Source: a virus. From it: a stretch of DNA of 48,129 nucleotides. Both the position numbers and the translations under genes were made by a program. How positions within the stretch are numbered: the stretch's first letter is position 1; each line of letters begins with the position of its first letter. The stretch lies in IMG/VR virus record IMGVR_UViG_3300021976_000027, positions 1 to 48,129 of that record, one strand, 5' to 3'. Positions 38,118-46,392 of the stretch are shown piece after piece. The notes below the pieces were generated by a model. It was not told the origin of the DNA and did not search any database. It saw only the letters and a list, made by a program, of their open reading frames with translations.

Positions 38118-38555
38118 TTAGATTTCCGATAGCTCAAGTGTCCAACCGATAACTTGCGCGTATTCGTCGTCCTGCGTCGTATACGATACGATGCGCATTT
38201 GAAGGCGCGGACGATAAAACGTGTAATCGCCTTGTACGCGTGATGATCCGGGTACAACCGCCCGAGACGGAGCGCCGCCTGCCGTCTTATAAGCCAGTTC
38301 GGTAACGCAATCGACTTGAACAGCCGTCCCAGGCATAACGCCGTCAAGGGCGGGTACGTTCATATCGCTGCATTGAATGGTCGATTGATACTTGCGCGCT
38401 TCCGGCCGCGACAAGTCTTTCAATGATCCGTTCACGGTTCGCCGCAACTGACTTGCTTCCTCGATATGATCGAGCGTCTGCGTCAATCCACGTGCTGAAT
38501 ACGGCGAGATACCGAAACCTGAAAGTACGAGTAGTGTATCGCCCTCTAATGCCAT
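38118..38555 (-). CDS. Tail protein downstream of the tape measure
   Basis: 145 aa. Begins MALEGDTLLVLSGFGISPYS; contains PALDGVMPGTAVQVDCVTEL and ends VIGWTLELSEI. The position directly after the tape measure gene and the size suit a distal tail protein. The stop abuts the next ATG. Family not recognised. Confidence 0.68.
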   Translation of the reverse strand: MALEGDTLLVLSGFGISPYSARGLTQTLDHIEEASQLRRTVNGSLKDLSRPEARKYQSTIQCSDMNVPALDGVMPGTAVQVDCVTELAYKTAGGAPSRAVVPGSSRVQGDYTFYRPRLQMRIVSYTTQDDEYAQVIGWTLELSEI

Positions 38556-38556
38556 G

Positions 38557-40842
38557 TTATCGGTTCCATCCCGGTCGCCGCCCCGCCGATCGCAGCGTAC
38601 TTACGTTAGCATAGCGTACGAGACGATCGGCCGTATTGTCGTCGGCTTGCATATCGAATACGCCCCCGCCCGGCAGCGTCAACGCGATAGCTCGCATGGC
38701 TTGCCGTGTTGAGACTTGTCCGCCTTCCGCGAAACGCATCGGCCGCAGTGTGGGGACCGCGTTCGAGATAGCATCAACGATCCCGCCCGTGTTGAAACGA
38801 GGTACGCGAAACCGCATAGAGTTGATCGCATTCAACAAGCCGACACCGTATTTTGAAACCGCCCGTTCCTTAACGACGAATTCCCCATCAGACAGCCACG
38901 CGCGGATACTGTCAGACGTGCCGGTGCCGGGGCCACGGATATGTCCGCCCCGCGCCGCCGCAACAGCGCCCGCCGCTGGCGCGTCTGCGGCCGATCGGGA
39001 GGCGACCAATTTTTTGGCCCATTCGACGGCGGTCTTGAACCAATCGATCAACCCTTTAAGCTTTTCGTCGAACCAATTGAACAAACCATTCCAGGCTTGT
39101 TTGACAAGGTCAACCGCGCCATTCCATAGCGCGACTACCGCGTCAATATGCGCTTTGACGGCTGCGATGATCGCATTGATTACAGCCGTAATGACAGCGA
39201 CGATTGCATTCCATACCGTAGTTACGATCGAAACAAGACCGTTCCATATGGTACGAATGAATTCGATACCAGCATTGAAGATGTTTTTAACGCCTTGCCA
39301 CATTTGCGTGACGGTAGCGAGTATGAAGTCCCATGCGGCTTTTGCTTCCGTCGCAACCTTATTCCAATCAAGCGACAACAGATACTTGATAAGTTGAAAG
39401 GCTAACACTGCAACAACGGCAAGGATCGCGACCTTAAGCAATCCAAACGTAGCGACGGCAAGAACAAGACCCTTGACGACAACCCCCACAACGGATGCGA
39501 GCACGCCGAACAGCCCGGACATTTTCGCGAAGATCGCGATTAGGGCTAGCGTAGCCCCGCTAATGTTCGTGCCGAAAATCCCGTTGAAAGCTTCGGCGAG
39601 TACGTTCAAGGTAGCAATCAATCCCGTAACAATTGCTTTCAGGAACGTGAACGCTTGCCCTGCCGCCTTTCCGAATTCAACGATAGCGTCACGCGTTTCG
39701 ATGATCCATGAATTTTGTACGTCTTCCTCACGACCTTGGATCAACGCGAGAATATCGCCAATGATCGGAATTGCCTTCGACGCGATCCCTTCCACCCATT
39801 GCTGCATAGCCGATCGATTGGCCGCAATGGCGTTGCTGAAACCTTCGATCAACCGAGTAAGCGGGGCGAACAGCGGTGATAGTATCGTTATCGAGTTACG
39901 TTTGATAACAAGGTTCAATTGCGTGAAGGCGTCCGACAGCCGATCGCCTGCCGCGAGAACTTCCGGCATGACGACAAGCCCCAGGCGTTGCGCTTCCTTA
40001 TTATACTTGCGCAATCCCTCCGAACCTTCAAGCAACAGATTGACAACTTTTCGATTGCGCGAACCGAACAATTCCATTGCCAAGCCAGTTACGTCAAAAC
40101 CCGGCCCAAGTTCTTTTACGCGATCCGCGATATTGTCTAGCGTCCCTTCAAGATCAACGCCGCCGTCTGCAAACCGCTCTGTCGTGATGTTCAACCGTTT
40201 TAGCGTGTTATCGACTTGATTATTATTGAACCTCAATTCTTGACTTTGTTTGTTCCACTCTTGCAGTCCGATGTTACCAAGTGTGAATTGTCGAAACAGA
40301 AGACGTTGGGATTTCTCGTAATCGCGGTTTTGCTTTTCGCCCGCTGACAATTGTTGGTTCAACGTTCCAAGCGAACGCGCGAATTGATCCTCCGACAACC
40401 CAGCCGCCGCGGCTGCTGCGCTACGCTGCTGAAAGAACTTCGTTGAGACACCTAAGCTGTCGGCGGTTTCTTGGATCGCCCCGGCTGCGTCCGCCGCGCC
40501 TTTGACAATCGCGGTTAATCCGCCGACGACGGCCGTTGCCGACGCTTGCAGGATAAAGAATTGCCGCGCCATTCGTGTAACGGACGTACCGAAATTCGCA
40601 ACCGCACCAGCGCCACGATCGAATACGTTTCGTATCTGGCCACCAAATTGATTGGCGGCAGCTTCAACCCGTCTAATTTGATCGGCGGTTGCTTGTAATG
40701 GCTTAACGGCTTTATTAGCGCCCGCCGCAATGTTGTTGAATGCTTTTTCACCCCCTGATCCAATTCGATCAAGCGAAGCGTTAACTTGGCTATCGCCTTC
40801 GACGGCGATTTTCTGAATGATCGTTTCGCTTACGACGGCCAT
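38557..40842 (-). CDS. Tape measure protein
   Basis: 761 aa. The N-terminal region (AVEGDSQVNASLDRIGSGGE; DQIRRVEAAANQFGGQI) and Ala-rich helices lead to hydrophobic membrane-like segments around residues 400-480, then amphipathic Trp-rich helical repeats (MWQGVKNIFNAGIEF; IWNGLVSIVTTVWNAIV; LWNGAVDLVKQAWNGLF). Such architecture is typical of tape measure proteins, which set tail length and help DNA entry. At about 1.5 angstrom per residue the tail would be about 115 nm. Located after the G/GT chaperones, as expected. Confidence 0.92.
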   Translation of the reverse strand: MAVVSETIIQKIAVEGDSQVNASLDRIGSGGEKAFNNIAAGANKAVKPLQATADQIRRVEAAANQFGGQIRNVFDRGAGAVANFGTSVTRMARQFFILQASATAVVGGLTAIVKGAADAAGAIQETADSLGVSTKFFQQRSAAAAAAGLSEDQFARSLGTLNQQLSAGEKQNRDYEKSQRLLFRQFTLGNIGLQEWNKQSQELRFNNNQVDNTLKRLNITTERFADGGVDLEGTLDNIADRVKELGPGFDVTGLAMELFGSRNRKVVNLLLEGSEGLRKYNKEAQRLGLVVMPEVLAAGDRLSDAFTQLNLVIKRNSITILSPLFAPLTRLIEGFSNAIAANRSAMQQWVEGIASKAIPIIGDILALIQGREEDVQNSWIIETRDAIVEFGKAAGQAFTFLKAIVTGLIATLNVLAEAFNGIFGTNISGATLALIAIFAKMSGLFGVLASVVGVVVKGLVLAVATFGLLKVAILAVVAVLAFQLIKYLLSLDWNKVATEAKAAWDFILATVTQMWQGVKNIFNAGIEFIRTIWNGLVSIVTTVWNAIVAVITAVINAIIAAVKAHIDAVVALWNGAVDLVKQAWNGLFNWFDEKLKGLIDWFKTAVEWAKKLVASRSAADAPAAGAVAAARGGHIRGPGTGTSDSIRAWLSDGEFVVKERAVSKYGVGLLNAINSMRFRVPRFNTGGIVDAISNAVPTLRPMRFAEGGQVSTRQAMRAIALTLPGGGVFDMQADDNTADRLVRYANVSTLRSAGRRPGWNR

Positions 40843-40850
40843 CCCGGTGC

Positions 40851-41390
40851 CTACTTCAAGTTTGCGTTGTAATAGGATACGTATTGTTTCATCGTATTAC
40901 GCGCGATTGTACGAATACCCCAGCGAGGTTTGACGCGAACAGATTTCAAACCGACATAGATCGGTTTATGTTCGCGGATCGAAATCAACAACGGCGCTTT
41001 GCCTTTTCGATTGACGCGAGCCAAGCCGCCCGGATAGTCCGCCGCGCGAACCTTTACCCCGCTAAAACTTAGCGGTATCCACAACAGCGGCTTACCAAGG
41101 ATCACGCCGCCAGTTTCGTGTAACAACGCCCCCGGTTGATTGTGGGTTATCGTGATCGTCTTGTTGATCCGTACCGATTTCGGATCGACAACGACTTTCA
41201 ACCCTTGTACCCAACGACTACCGAACCGGCCGGACGTTTTAATAGAGTTACGTCCATTCTCTTGAATTTCTTTTGCGGCAATATTAGTCGCCGCAGTCGC
41301 CGCTCTTGCGATACGTAGTACGTTATCCCGCATTCGTTGCTTGAATACGGGACCGGCTTGTGGATTTCGAAAGACGATCCGAAACGTCAT
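40851..41390 (-). CDS. Tail-assembly protein between chaperones and tape measure
   Basis: 179 aa. An N-terminal helix rich in Ala (NVLRIARAATAATNIAAKEI) is followed by a beta-rich basic region with QPGALLHETGGVILGKP, a layout like HK97-gp10-type tail completion or joining proteins. The ATG overlaps the stop of the GT frame. Role in tail assembly is inferred from fold pattern and position. Confidence 0.68.
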   Translation of the reverse strand: MTFRIVFRNPQAGPVFKQRMRDNVLRIARAATAATNIAAKEIQENGRNSIKTSGRFGSRWVQGLKVVVDPKSVRINKTITITHNQPGALLHETGGVILGKPLLWIPLSFSGVKVRAADYPGGLARVNRKGKAPLLISIREHKPIYVGLKSVRVKPRWGIRTIARNTMKQYVSYYNANLK

Positions 41391-41982
41391 TCCAAGCCTT
41401 GCAGTAGCTTTTTGACTACGCGTTGAATTGACTTACCGTCGCCACTCGCAGCAATTGCGCTTAACTGCAACTGTTCGGCGGCGTTTCGCTTCTTACGTTG
41501 TTCGGCAAGGTACAGATACGCAACTGCCTGCTTTAGCGTGTATCCCCACACGTCGCGTTCTTTGTGCCCGGCGGATATCAGATATTCGATACCGGCGGCT
41601 AACTCGCGTCCGGTTGCATTTGCGATACGGCCGCGAAGATGCCTTGCTTTTCCAGGCGTGCGACGAAAGGGCCGAACCCGCCCGGCATAGTCTGCCGTAT
41701 GACGGCTTCAATAAAGTCGAGTTGCGTTTCGAGCGGAAGGTTGGAGAATGCGGCGGCTTGTCCGTCTTGACCTTGCAAACCGCATGCATGGCATACGATA
41801 TCGCCGATCGCAGCAGGGGCCATTCGAATAATGTCGGGGCCGGTAATACCGCCGCCTTGAAGTGCAAGGCTTAGCGCCGGAAATTCCAAAAGCAGCATGA
41901 CGATGCTTTCGAGGGACAAACCTCGCACCTTGATCCCGTGAACGACTTCGTCAGTTCGAGCGATATCCAGAAAGCTGATCAT
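41387..41982 (-). CDS. Tail assembly chaperone GT fusion made by -1 frameshift
   Basis: Residues 1-106 are shared with the G product. At C CCT TTC (41671-41665) a -1 slip moves ribosomes to a frame that stays open for 92 more codons to a stop at 41389-41387: KARHLRGRIANATGRELAAG, then DVWGYTLKQAVAYLYLAEQR and a basic C-terminus. The fusion would be 198 aa. This T frame has no start codon of its own. The lambda G/GT pair, which helps the tape measure and tube assemble, is the precedent. Confidence 0.82.
41599..41982 (-). CDS. Tail assembly chaperone G
   Basis: 127 aa. Helical with a hydrophobic N-terminal half (MISFLDIARTDEVVHGIKVR; LSLESIVMLLLEF) and a C-terminal VIRQTMPGGFGPFVARLEKQ. Located between the major tail protein and tape measure genes, where siphophages encode this chaperone. 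AAAGGG precedes the ATG. Translation in the zero frame ends at 41599; the frameshift product is annotated separately. Confidence 0.82.
   Translation of the reverse strand: MISFLDIARTDEVVHGIKVRGLSLESIVMLLLEFPALSLALQGGGITGPDIIRMAPAAIGDIVCHACGLQGQDGQAAAFSNLPLETQLDFIEAVIRQTMPGGFGPFVARLEKQGIFAAVSQMQPDAS
41665..41671 (-). promoter_or_regulatory. -1 ribosomal frameshift site C CCT TTC
   Basis: The heptamer fits X XXY YYZ in the zero frame of the chaperone gene (codons GGC CCT TTC; -1 frame CCC TTT). It lies 22 codons before the zero-frame stop codon, upstream of a GC-rich stretch. Confidence 0.72.
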
Positions 41983-42023
41983 TGGTTGAACCCTTTGTTA
42001 CACGGCAGTTTCGCAAATTGAAA

Positions 42024-42048
42024 CGGTAGCGCGATTGCCGCGCTACCG
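42024..42048 (-). terminator. Stem-loop after the major tail protein gene
   Basis: A perfect 10-bp stem (42024-42033 with 42039-42048, 5-base loop) in the gap between the major tail protein and chaperone G. In the leftward transcript it is followed by TTTCAATTT, a poor U tract, so partial termination or mRNA protection of the highly expressed tail gene is likely. Confidence 0.65.
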
Positions 42049-42063
42049 CCAACGTGCATTCAG

Positions 42064-42885
42064 TTAGGCGACAACGTCAACGGTTGGCGACGAAAGTGCG
42101 GCCGTTGAACCCGCGCCATTGGTAGCGGTAACTTGCAGCTTGATCGGTTGCCCCGTCAACGCTCCGATAAGATACGTCGGTCCGGTGGCACCGGGGATCG
42201 GGTCGAAACCGCCGCCGTCGTCCGTCTGCCACTGGTAGGCATACGACGCGGGCGAGCCGCTCCAAGTGCCCCGGAATGCTGTCAAGGTCTCGCCTACCTC
42301 GACAAGTCCCGAGATAGCCGGAAGCACGATATTCGCCGGGGCAACGCCACCGCTGAAATCGGCCGACGCGGTGCCGAACGACAGCGGATCGCCAGTTCGC
42401 AGAACTTCGCCCGAAACTTCGATTGGAGCCCATTCTTCCGAAATCAATTGCAGCGTACCTTCCGGCGAGAATTCGACAGCCGGAAAGATATACGTCCATT
42501 TCGGACCGATTTCGTTTTCGCCGACGAAACGAAGTTCGCCGCGTACGGAATTGCCCGCGAAGATATCGATGGTGACGGCGGACAAGTCGCTGATATCGGG
42601 CGTACCGAGCAAGTAAATTCCAAGATTGTTCGGCGTCCATTCTTCCATGACCATTCGGACAGTCGCCGCCTTTTCGAGTACGACGGTTTTATCCTTCGAC
42701 CGAACGCCTTCCTGTTGGTCGAAATGATCCAGCTTTTCAAGCGCCGGACCGAATTCGAATTCGGTAACGTTGCCGACGCGCCAGTTTGTGAGAATATCCC
42801 CCGCCGCACCGTCCGGCTTGAAATACACCTTTCCTTTGCCGACAACGAAATTATCCGTGTTCGGCGACAGTAACGTTGCAACCAT
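42064..42885 (-). CDS. Major tail (tube) protein with C-terminal Ig-like domain
   Basis: 273 aa. Residues 1-185 have the tube-protein pattern: GKGKVYFKPDG, then EFEFGPALEKLDHFDQQEGV, AATVRMVMEEWTPNN and a final GTLQLISEEWAPIEVSGEVL. Residues about 195-273 form an Ig-like (Ig_3/I-set like) domain with PANIVLPAISGLVEVGETL and AYQWQTDDGG, ending in TVDVVA. Such appended Ig domains decorate the tail surface and probably bind polysaccharide or cell surfaces weakly. AACGGAGG precedes the ATG. Confidence 0.85.
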   Translation of the reverse strand: MVATLLSPNTDNFVVGKGKVYFKPDGAAGDILTNWRVGNVTEFEFGPALEKLDHFDQQEGVRSKDKTVVLEKAATVRMVMEEWTPNNLGIYLLGTPDISDLSAVTIDIFAGNSVRGELRFVGENEIGPKWTYIFPAVEFSPEGTLQLISEEWAPIEVSGEVLRTGDPLSFGTASADFSGGVAPANIVLPAISGLVEVGETLTAFRGTWSGSPASYAYQWQTDDGGGFDPIPGATGPTYLIGALTGQPIKLQVTATNGAGSTAALSSPTVDVVA

Positions 42886-42898
42886 TGTCGGGCCTCCG

Positions 42899-43363
42899 TT
42901 AGAGTTCGCTAGGGATTAGGGGATAGATGAATGTGAAGCCGATACCGAGTTCCCCCGCCATGTCCCGGCCTTTCGCCAAGTCGCTCACAAGTCCGTCGTA
43001 CCGAACCGTTCCATTTGTTGAAACAAGTTCGCGTAATTCTTCGTCAATCAAGACCGCTTTAACAATGCTAGTCCGCGTGTCGTTCACAAGATCGCCGATA
43101 TCCGTGTTCTTCGGCTTCTTATCGCTAGGCACGTAGTAAACTTCTGGCGACATTGAAACGAGATTGGGGGAAGCCATTGCGCTAGGCTTCCGTTCGCTCA
43201 TGCTAATAACGGCGGTTTCGTCCGCATCGAGCAAGATACCGCCCGGACGCTGATCAAGATCAAGATCGCCGCGATTACGATGCCACGACGCAGCCGCAAG
43301 GCTTGTGATCGAGCCTTGCAGTACGACAAATAATCGTGAGAGAATGAGCTTACGTCGATCCAT
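42899..43363 (-). CDS. Probable head-tail joining / tail terminator protein
   Basis: 154 aa. Begins MDRRKLILSRLFVVLQGSIT and ends RDMAGELGIGFTFIYPLIPS. Position just upstream of the major tail protein gene and the size fit a tail terminator (gpU-like) or connector. The start overlaps the stop of the preceding gene. Family not recognised with certainty. Confidence 0.68.
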   Translation of the reverse strand: MDRRKLILSRLFVVLQGSITSLAAASWHRNRGDLDLDQRPGGILLDADETAVISMSERKPSAMASPNLVSMSPEVYYVPSDKKPKNTDIGDLVNDTRTSIVKAVLIDEELRELVSTNGTVRYDGLVSDLAKGRDMAGELGIGFTFIYPLIPSEL

Positions 43364-43718
43364 TGCCTATCTTTCGAACTTGCATTTCGTGGTATATCGC
43401 GATGCCACCCGGCATGAATGTACCCGGATCGATAATGCGATATTCCCCCACACTAGATGCGTAAAGTTCGTTGCTATCAGTGATAACAACCGTGTCGGTT
43501 TCTTTGTTGATCGCGCCAAGGCTCAAACCCATGTCCGCAACCATCATCTTTAAATCGGTACGACGAACTAGATCGCCGTCAATTTCGTTCTGCGAATACG
43601 AAGTAATCAAGAATGAAGCGGGGGTATCTACGCCGTCACGACGGATCGCGCCCAATGCTCCGTCTTCCTCGATTGCCTCTTTCGCGTCTTGTCGTTCGGC
43701 CGCGTACAGGTTCGCCAT
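43350..43718 (-). CDS. Head-tail connector-type protein
   Basis: 122 aa from the ATG 2 bases after the 35-codon gene (MANLYAAERQDAKEAIEEDG). Contains TDTVVITDSNELYASSVGEY and a C-terminal beta region ending VRKIGNGST. Connector region by position. A GTG-started extension to 43757 would overlap the lipoprotein gene fully, so it is rejected. Confidence 0.66.
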   Translation of the reverse strand: MANLYAAERQDAKEAIEEDGALGAIRRDGVDTPASFLITSYSQNEIDGDLVRRTDLKMMVADMGLSLGAINKETDTVVITDSNELYASSVGEYRIIDPGTFMPGGIAIYHEMQVRKIGNGST

Positions 43719-43719
43719 G

Positions 43720-43827
43720 TCAATGCCGTTGTCCTTTTTCGCATGGCAGCATGACACCGCATTTCGGGAACCCGCATCCCTGCAAGAGTGTCAGCATCAA
43801 TACGACAAGTACGACAGTTCGGATCAT
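43720..43827 (-). CDS. Small lipoprotein, 35 aa
   Basis: MIRTVVLVVLMLTLLQGCGF: a basic-hydrophobic signal with lipobox LLQGC, so the mature peptide is about 18 residues with two or three more cysteines. The ATG overlaps the upstream stop (ATGA) with AAGGA nearby, and the next gene starts 2 bases after its stop. A lipid-anchored peptide inside the head-tail gene block could act in superinfection exclusion or lysis. Confidence 0.58.
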   Translation of the reverse strand: MIRTVVLVVLMLTLLQGCGFPKCGVMLPCEKGQRH

Positions 43828-44333
43828 ATCCTTTCTACCTTCAACGCCGCACCAGATTGGTTCGACAACAACGGCGCTAGTAGCGCGTCGATCATCGGGT
43901 TAGACCATGCGGTGACACCTACGCCGCCCCCCGGCGAAAACCATTCCTTTTCGAGCGGCCCGGTTTTCTTGCGCCGCAATCCCGCTTCCGACGACGAAGG
44001 CATAAAGTCGAAACCCTTTGAGAGTTCGACAATCAACCCGCATTGCAGGTTCTTCACTTCGACCGGGATAACGTCGTCGGCAACTTCGACGTTGCGTATT
44101 GTCCAATAGGTTCGCGGATACGGCAAAGGCTGCGTATCGTGGGTTCGCGATCCTGATAGGTTCGGTTCCTCCGAAACAATGAAATCCATCGACTTGACGA
44201 TCAATACATCGAGTTCGTCGCCTTCCTCCAACTCGATACCACGCAACGCCGCATACGCGACAGCTTCCGCTTGCGTAATAAACGCATACGCGGCGGGATC
44301 GGAACCGCTACCGTCTTCAACAACAATAGCCAT
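43824..44333 (-). CDS. Head-tail adaptor (DnaT-like fold) protein
   Basis: 169 aa. The start IVVEDGSGSDPAAYAFITQA and EAVAYAALRGIELEEGDELD, then MDFIVSEEPNLSGSRTHDTQ match the DnaT-like, head completion/adaptor family often placed right after capsid genes; RTYWTIRNVEVADDVIPVEV follows. Ends near SGAALKVERI. It connects the portal to the tail. Confidence 0.75.
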   Translation of the reverse strand: MAIVVEDGSGSDPAAYAFITQAEAVAYAALRGIELEEGDELDVLIVKSMDFIVSEEPNLSGSRTHDTQPLPYPRTYWTIRNVEVADDVIPVEVKNLQCGLIVELSKGFDFMPSSSEAGLRRKKTGPLEKEWFSPGGGVGVTAWSNPMIDALLAPLLSNQSGAALKVERI

Positions 44334-44371
44334 TCCATGCCCCCGCCGCGTATCGGCCCGTCGCGCGAACT

Positions 44372-44953
44372 TTACGTGAGAGTGACGGTTGCGGTACGAA
44401 CCACCGGATCGGCGTCGTCGCCTGCGTCGTACGTATACGTAATGACGGTCGAACCCGCGCCAGTGTTCGCACCAGTCACAAGACCGGAAGACGACACCGT
44501 CGCTTTCGCGGGCGTACCGCTTTCCCAGCTAACGCCAGTTCCCGAGTTGCGCAGCGTTTGCGTAACCCCGCCGTCGTCGTCGGCTTCGGCCGCAATCGCA
44601 TTCATTTGAACCGTACCGCCGTTGGCAGCGATCGACGGAGCGGACGGAATGAGAATGATCGCTTCCGGCACCGCGTCGTTACCGTCCGGTGTAACGTCAC
44701 CATCGGGAAAGACTTCGGTATCAACTTCATCTTCGTCGTCGAGATAGCTTGCAGGAATGCTGCCCGCAAGTCCGTCCGCTTGTTCGAGGCGTCCGACTTC
44801 GCCGACCGCGCCATACTGTTGATTGACGTTCACGTCGCCATTGCGAACAAGAACGTGTTCGTATGCCTGCCGCAATTGATCGATTTGCAGCAACTCACCG
44901 GCGGTTGCGATGCTACCCGCCGTGAAGAATAAAACCCGCTTATTGAATTGCAT
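44372..44953 (-). CDS. Virion protein with C-terminal Ig-like (Big_2-type) domain
   Basis: 193 aa. The N-terminal 95 residues (RVLFFTAGSIATAGELLQID) are helical to acidic; residues about 100-193 form an Ig-like domain with GGTVQMNAIAAEADDDGG, SWESGTPAKATVSSSGLVTG and a closing VVRTATVTLT. Encoded between the capsid gene region and the adaptor; a capsid decoration or connector protein is likely. ACGGG precedes the ATG. Confidence 0.7.
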   Translation of the reverse strand: MQFNKRVLFFTAGSIATAGELLQIDQLRQAYEHVLVRNGDVNVNQQYGAVGEVGRLEQADGLAGSIPASYLDDEDEVDTEVFPDGDVTPDGNDAVPEAIILIPSAPSIAANGGTVQMNAIAAEADDDGGVTQTLRNSGTGVSWESGTPAKATVSSSGLVTGANTGAGSTVITYTYDAGDDADPVVRTATVTLT

Positions 44954-45000
44954 TGTAGTCGTTCCCGTTGTTTGGCGGATAGTTACGGAAACGTCGTCGG

Positions 45001-45408
45001 TTACTTACCCGACGACGCTTTCCCCGTAGCCCAACCCCCGTTGGATTGTTCGGCGACTTCAACGATCGGTTCGCTTGTGCTCGCCTTCGATACGGCAGGA
45101 GCGCCCCGTGAAACTTCGACGGCGCGTGCTTCCTTCAACTTGCCGCTTTTGTTGTTGTACGCTTCGCGATACGCCTTCGGCACGGCAGGACCGACAGCTT
45201 GCGCACATTGCTCCAATGGCTCGCCGTCATGATACTGCGTCCCGTTACGAAAGACGACGCCCGGTCCATATTCGGCGGCGGCTTTGTAATCATCGTCGGT
45301 TGGCGTCATACCTGCACAGAAGAACAGGACTTTCGGGTATCGGGCCGCGACCATGTTGAAACTCCGTCGATCGGTTTGAATGGTTGGCCGGTACAACGCC
45401 CCGGCCAT
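45001..45408 (-). CDS. Hypothetical head-region protein with GGWATG C-terminus
   Basis: 135 aa from ATG 45408; an in-frame TTG at 45435 is the alternative. N-terminal globular part (YPKVLFFCAGMTPTDDDYKA; GPGVVFRNGTQYHDGEPLEQ), then a low-complexity region ending NGGWATGKASSGK. Immediately downstream of the capsid gene, so a capsid accessory or decoration role is likely. The terminal motif recurs in other proteins of this phage. Confidence 0.65.
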   Translation of the reverse strand: MAGALYRPTIQTDRRSFNMVAARYPKVLFFCAGMTPTDDDYKAAAEYGPGVVFRNGTQYHDGEPLEQCAQAVGPAVPKAYREAYNNKSGKLKEARAVEVSRGAPAVSKASTSEPIVEVAEQSNGGWATGKASSGK

Positions 45409-45418
45409 GGCGTTGTCG

Positions 45419-46378
45419 TTACTTGGTAACGACAAGAACCCCAGCGAGGTCCTTATGCGACGTGGAAAGGCGATCCCAATTGGATTGCATGATCAACGCC
45501 GCGTCATTGGGGGCTGCGCCGCCGTTCGCCTTGTCCCAAGCGAAACCCTTGATCCCGAGTTCGTAGGACCATTCAGCCTGATAGTTGCGCTGAATGTTTT
45601 CGTCGCCGTTCGACGTATCCATATGATCGTCGAAGTCGGCGTTCTGATCCAACGTGATCGCACCCGCCGTCAAACCGAGCGTGTGATACTGATCCGGCGT
45701 CGGCGTCATGTTGACCAAGCCGGGGCTATCCGAAATGATGAACACACGACCGAAACCATCGGTTTTCACGTTCACAGTCTCAAATGAGAACAGGCTTTCG
45801 CCGTTGGCGAGCGCATTGCCGTACAAATCGAACAACGGCTTGGAGTGCATGACCCAAGCACGAATGTCCGTGTACGCATCGCCGAACTTGGCTTGCGCGG
45901 TGTTGAACGTGGGGAACGCCATAAAGTTCGCCGCGTCCGAAACAGTAACTTCGGCAACTCCCGACAGCGCGGAAGCCGCCGCCGCAACCGACGTATTGAG
46001 CATGTCGGCCAACGTATCCCGAGCAAGTTGCTGACCAATGATCGTACCGCCTTCCTCCGGGTTCCGCTGTATCCAACGGAATTGCGAAGGCGGAATGTCG
46101 ATCGGCGGCGTACCGGCCGCGACCTTGACCATGGTATCGACCAAGTGTTCGAGTGACTTATGCGTCACTGCGCCGGAACCGTAGGGATTGCGGCGACGAA
46201 CAAGGCCCGAAATCTTGGCCCAATACGCGCTGTCGGAATAGTCGCCGACATGCGCCTTTGTGCCAAGCGTGATCGTACCACGCGAAGCCGCGTTGAACAG
46301 ATCAAGTTGCTGGCGCAACACTTCCGTTTGCGCCAGATAAACGTATTCGCTGAATACGGCAAGATCGGAAAGAGCCAT
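45419..46378 (-). CDS. Major capsid protein
   Basis: 319 aa. Begins MALSDLAVFSEYVYLAQTEV. The sequence runs through AASRGTITLGTKAHVGDYSD, DIPPSQFRWIQRNPEEGGTI and FGDAYTDIRAWVMHSKPLFD, the pattern of major capsid proteins found with DUF4055 portals. It follows the scaffold gene in the standard order and has AAGGGG before the ATG. HK97-type fold is expected from family, not seen. Confidence 0.88.
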   Translation of the reverse strand: MALSDLAVFSEYVYLAQTEVLRQQLDLFNAASRGTITLGTKAHVGDYSDSAYWAKISGLVRRRNPYGSGAVTHKSLEHLVDTMVKVAAGTPPIDIPPSQFRWIQRNPEEGGTIIGQQLARDTLADMLNTSVAAAASALSGVAEVTVSDAANFMAFPTFNTAQAKFGDAYTDIRAWVMHSKPLFDLYGNALANGESLFSFETVNVKTDGFGRVFIISDSPGLVNMTPTPDQYHTLGLTAGAITLDQNADFDDHMDTSNGDENIQRNYQAEWSYELGIKGFAWDKANGGAAPNDAALIMQSNWDRLSTSHKDLAGVLVVTK

Positions 46379-46392
46379 GGCCCCTTACCCCT

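Noticed and set aside
41650-41660. GGAAAAG as an alternative frameshift heptamer in the chaperone gene
   Set aside because: It does not fit X XXY YYZ in the zero frame; C CCT TTC just upstream fits exactly.
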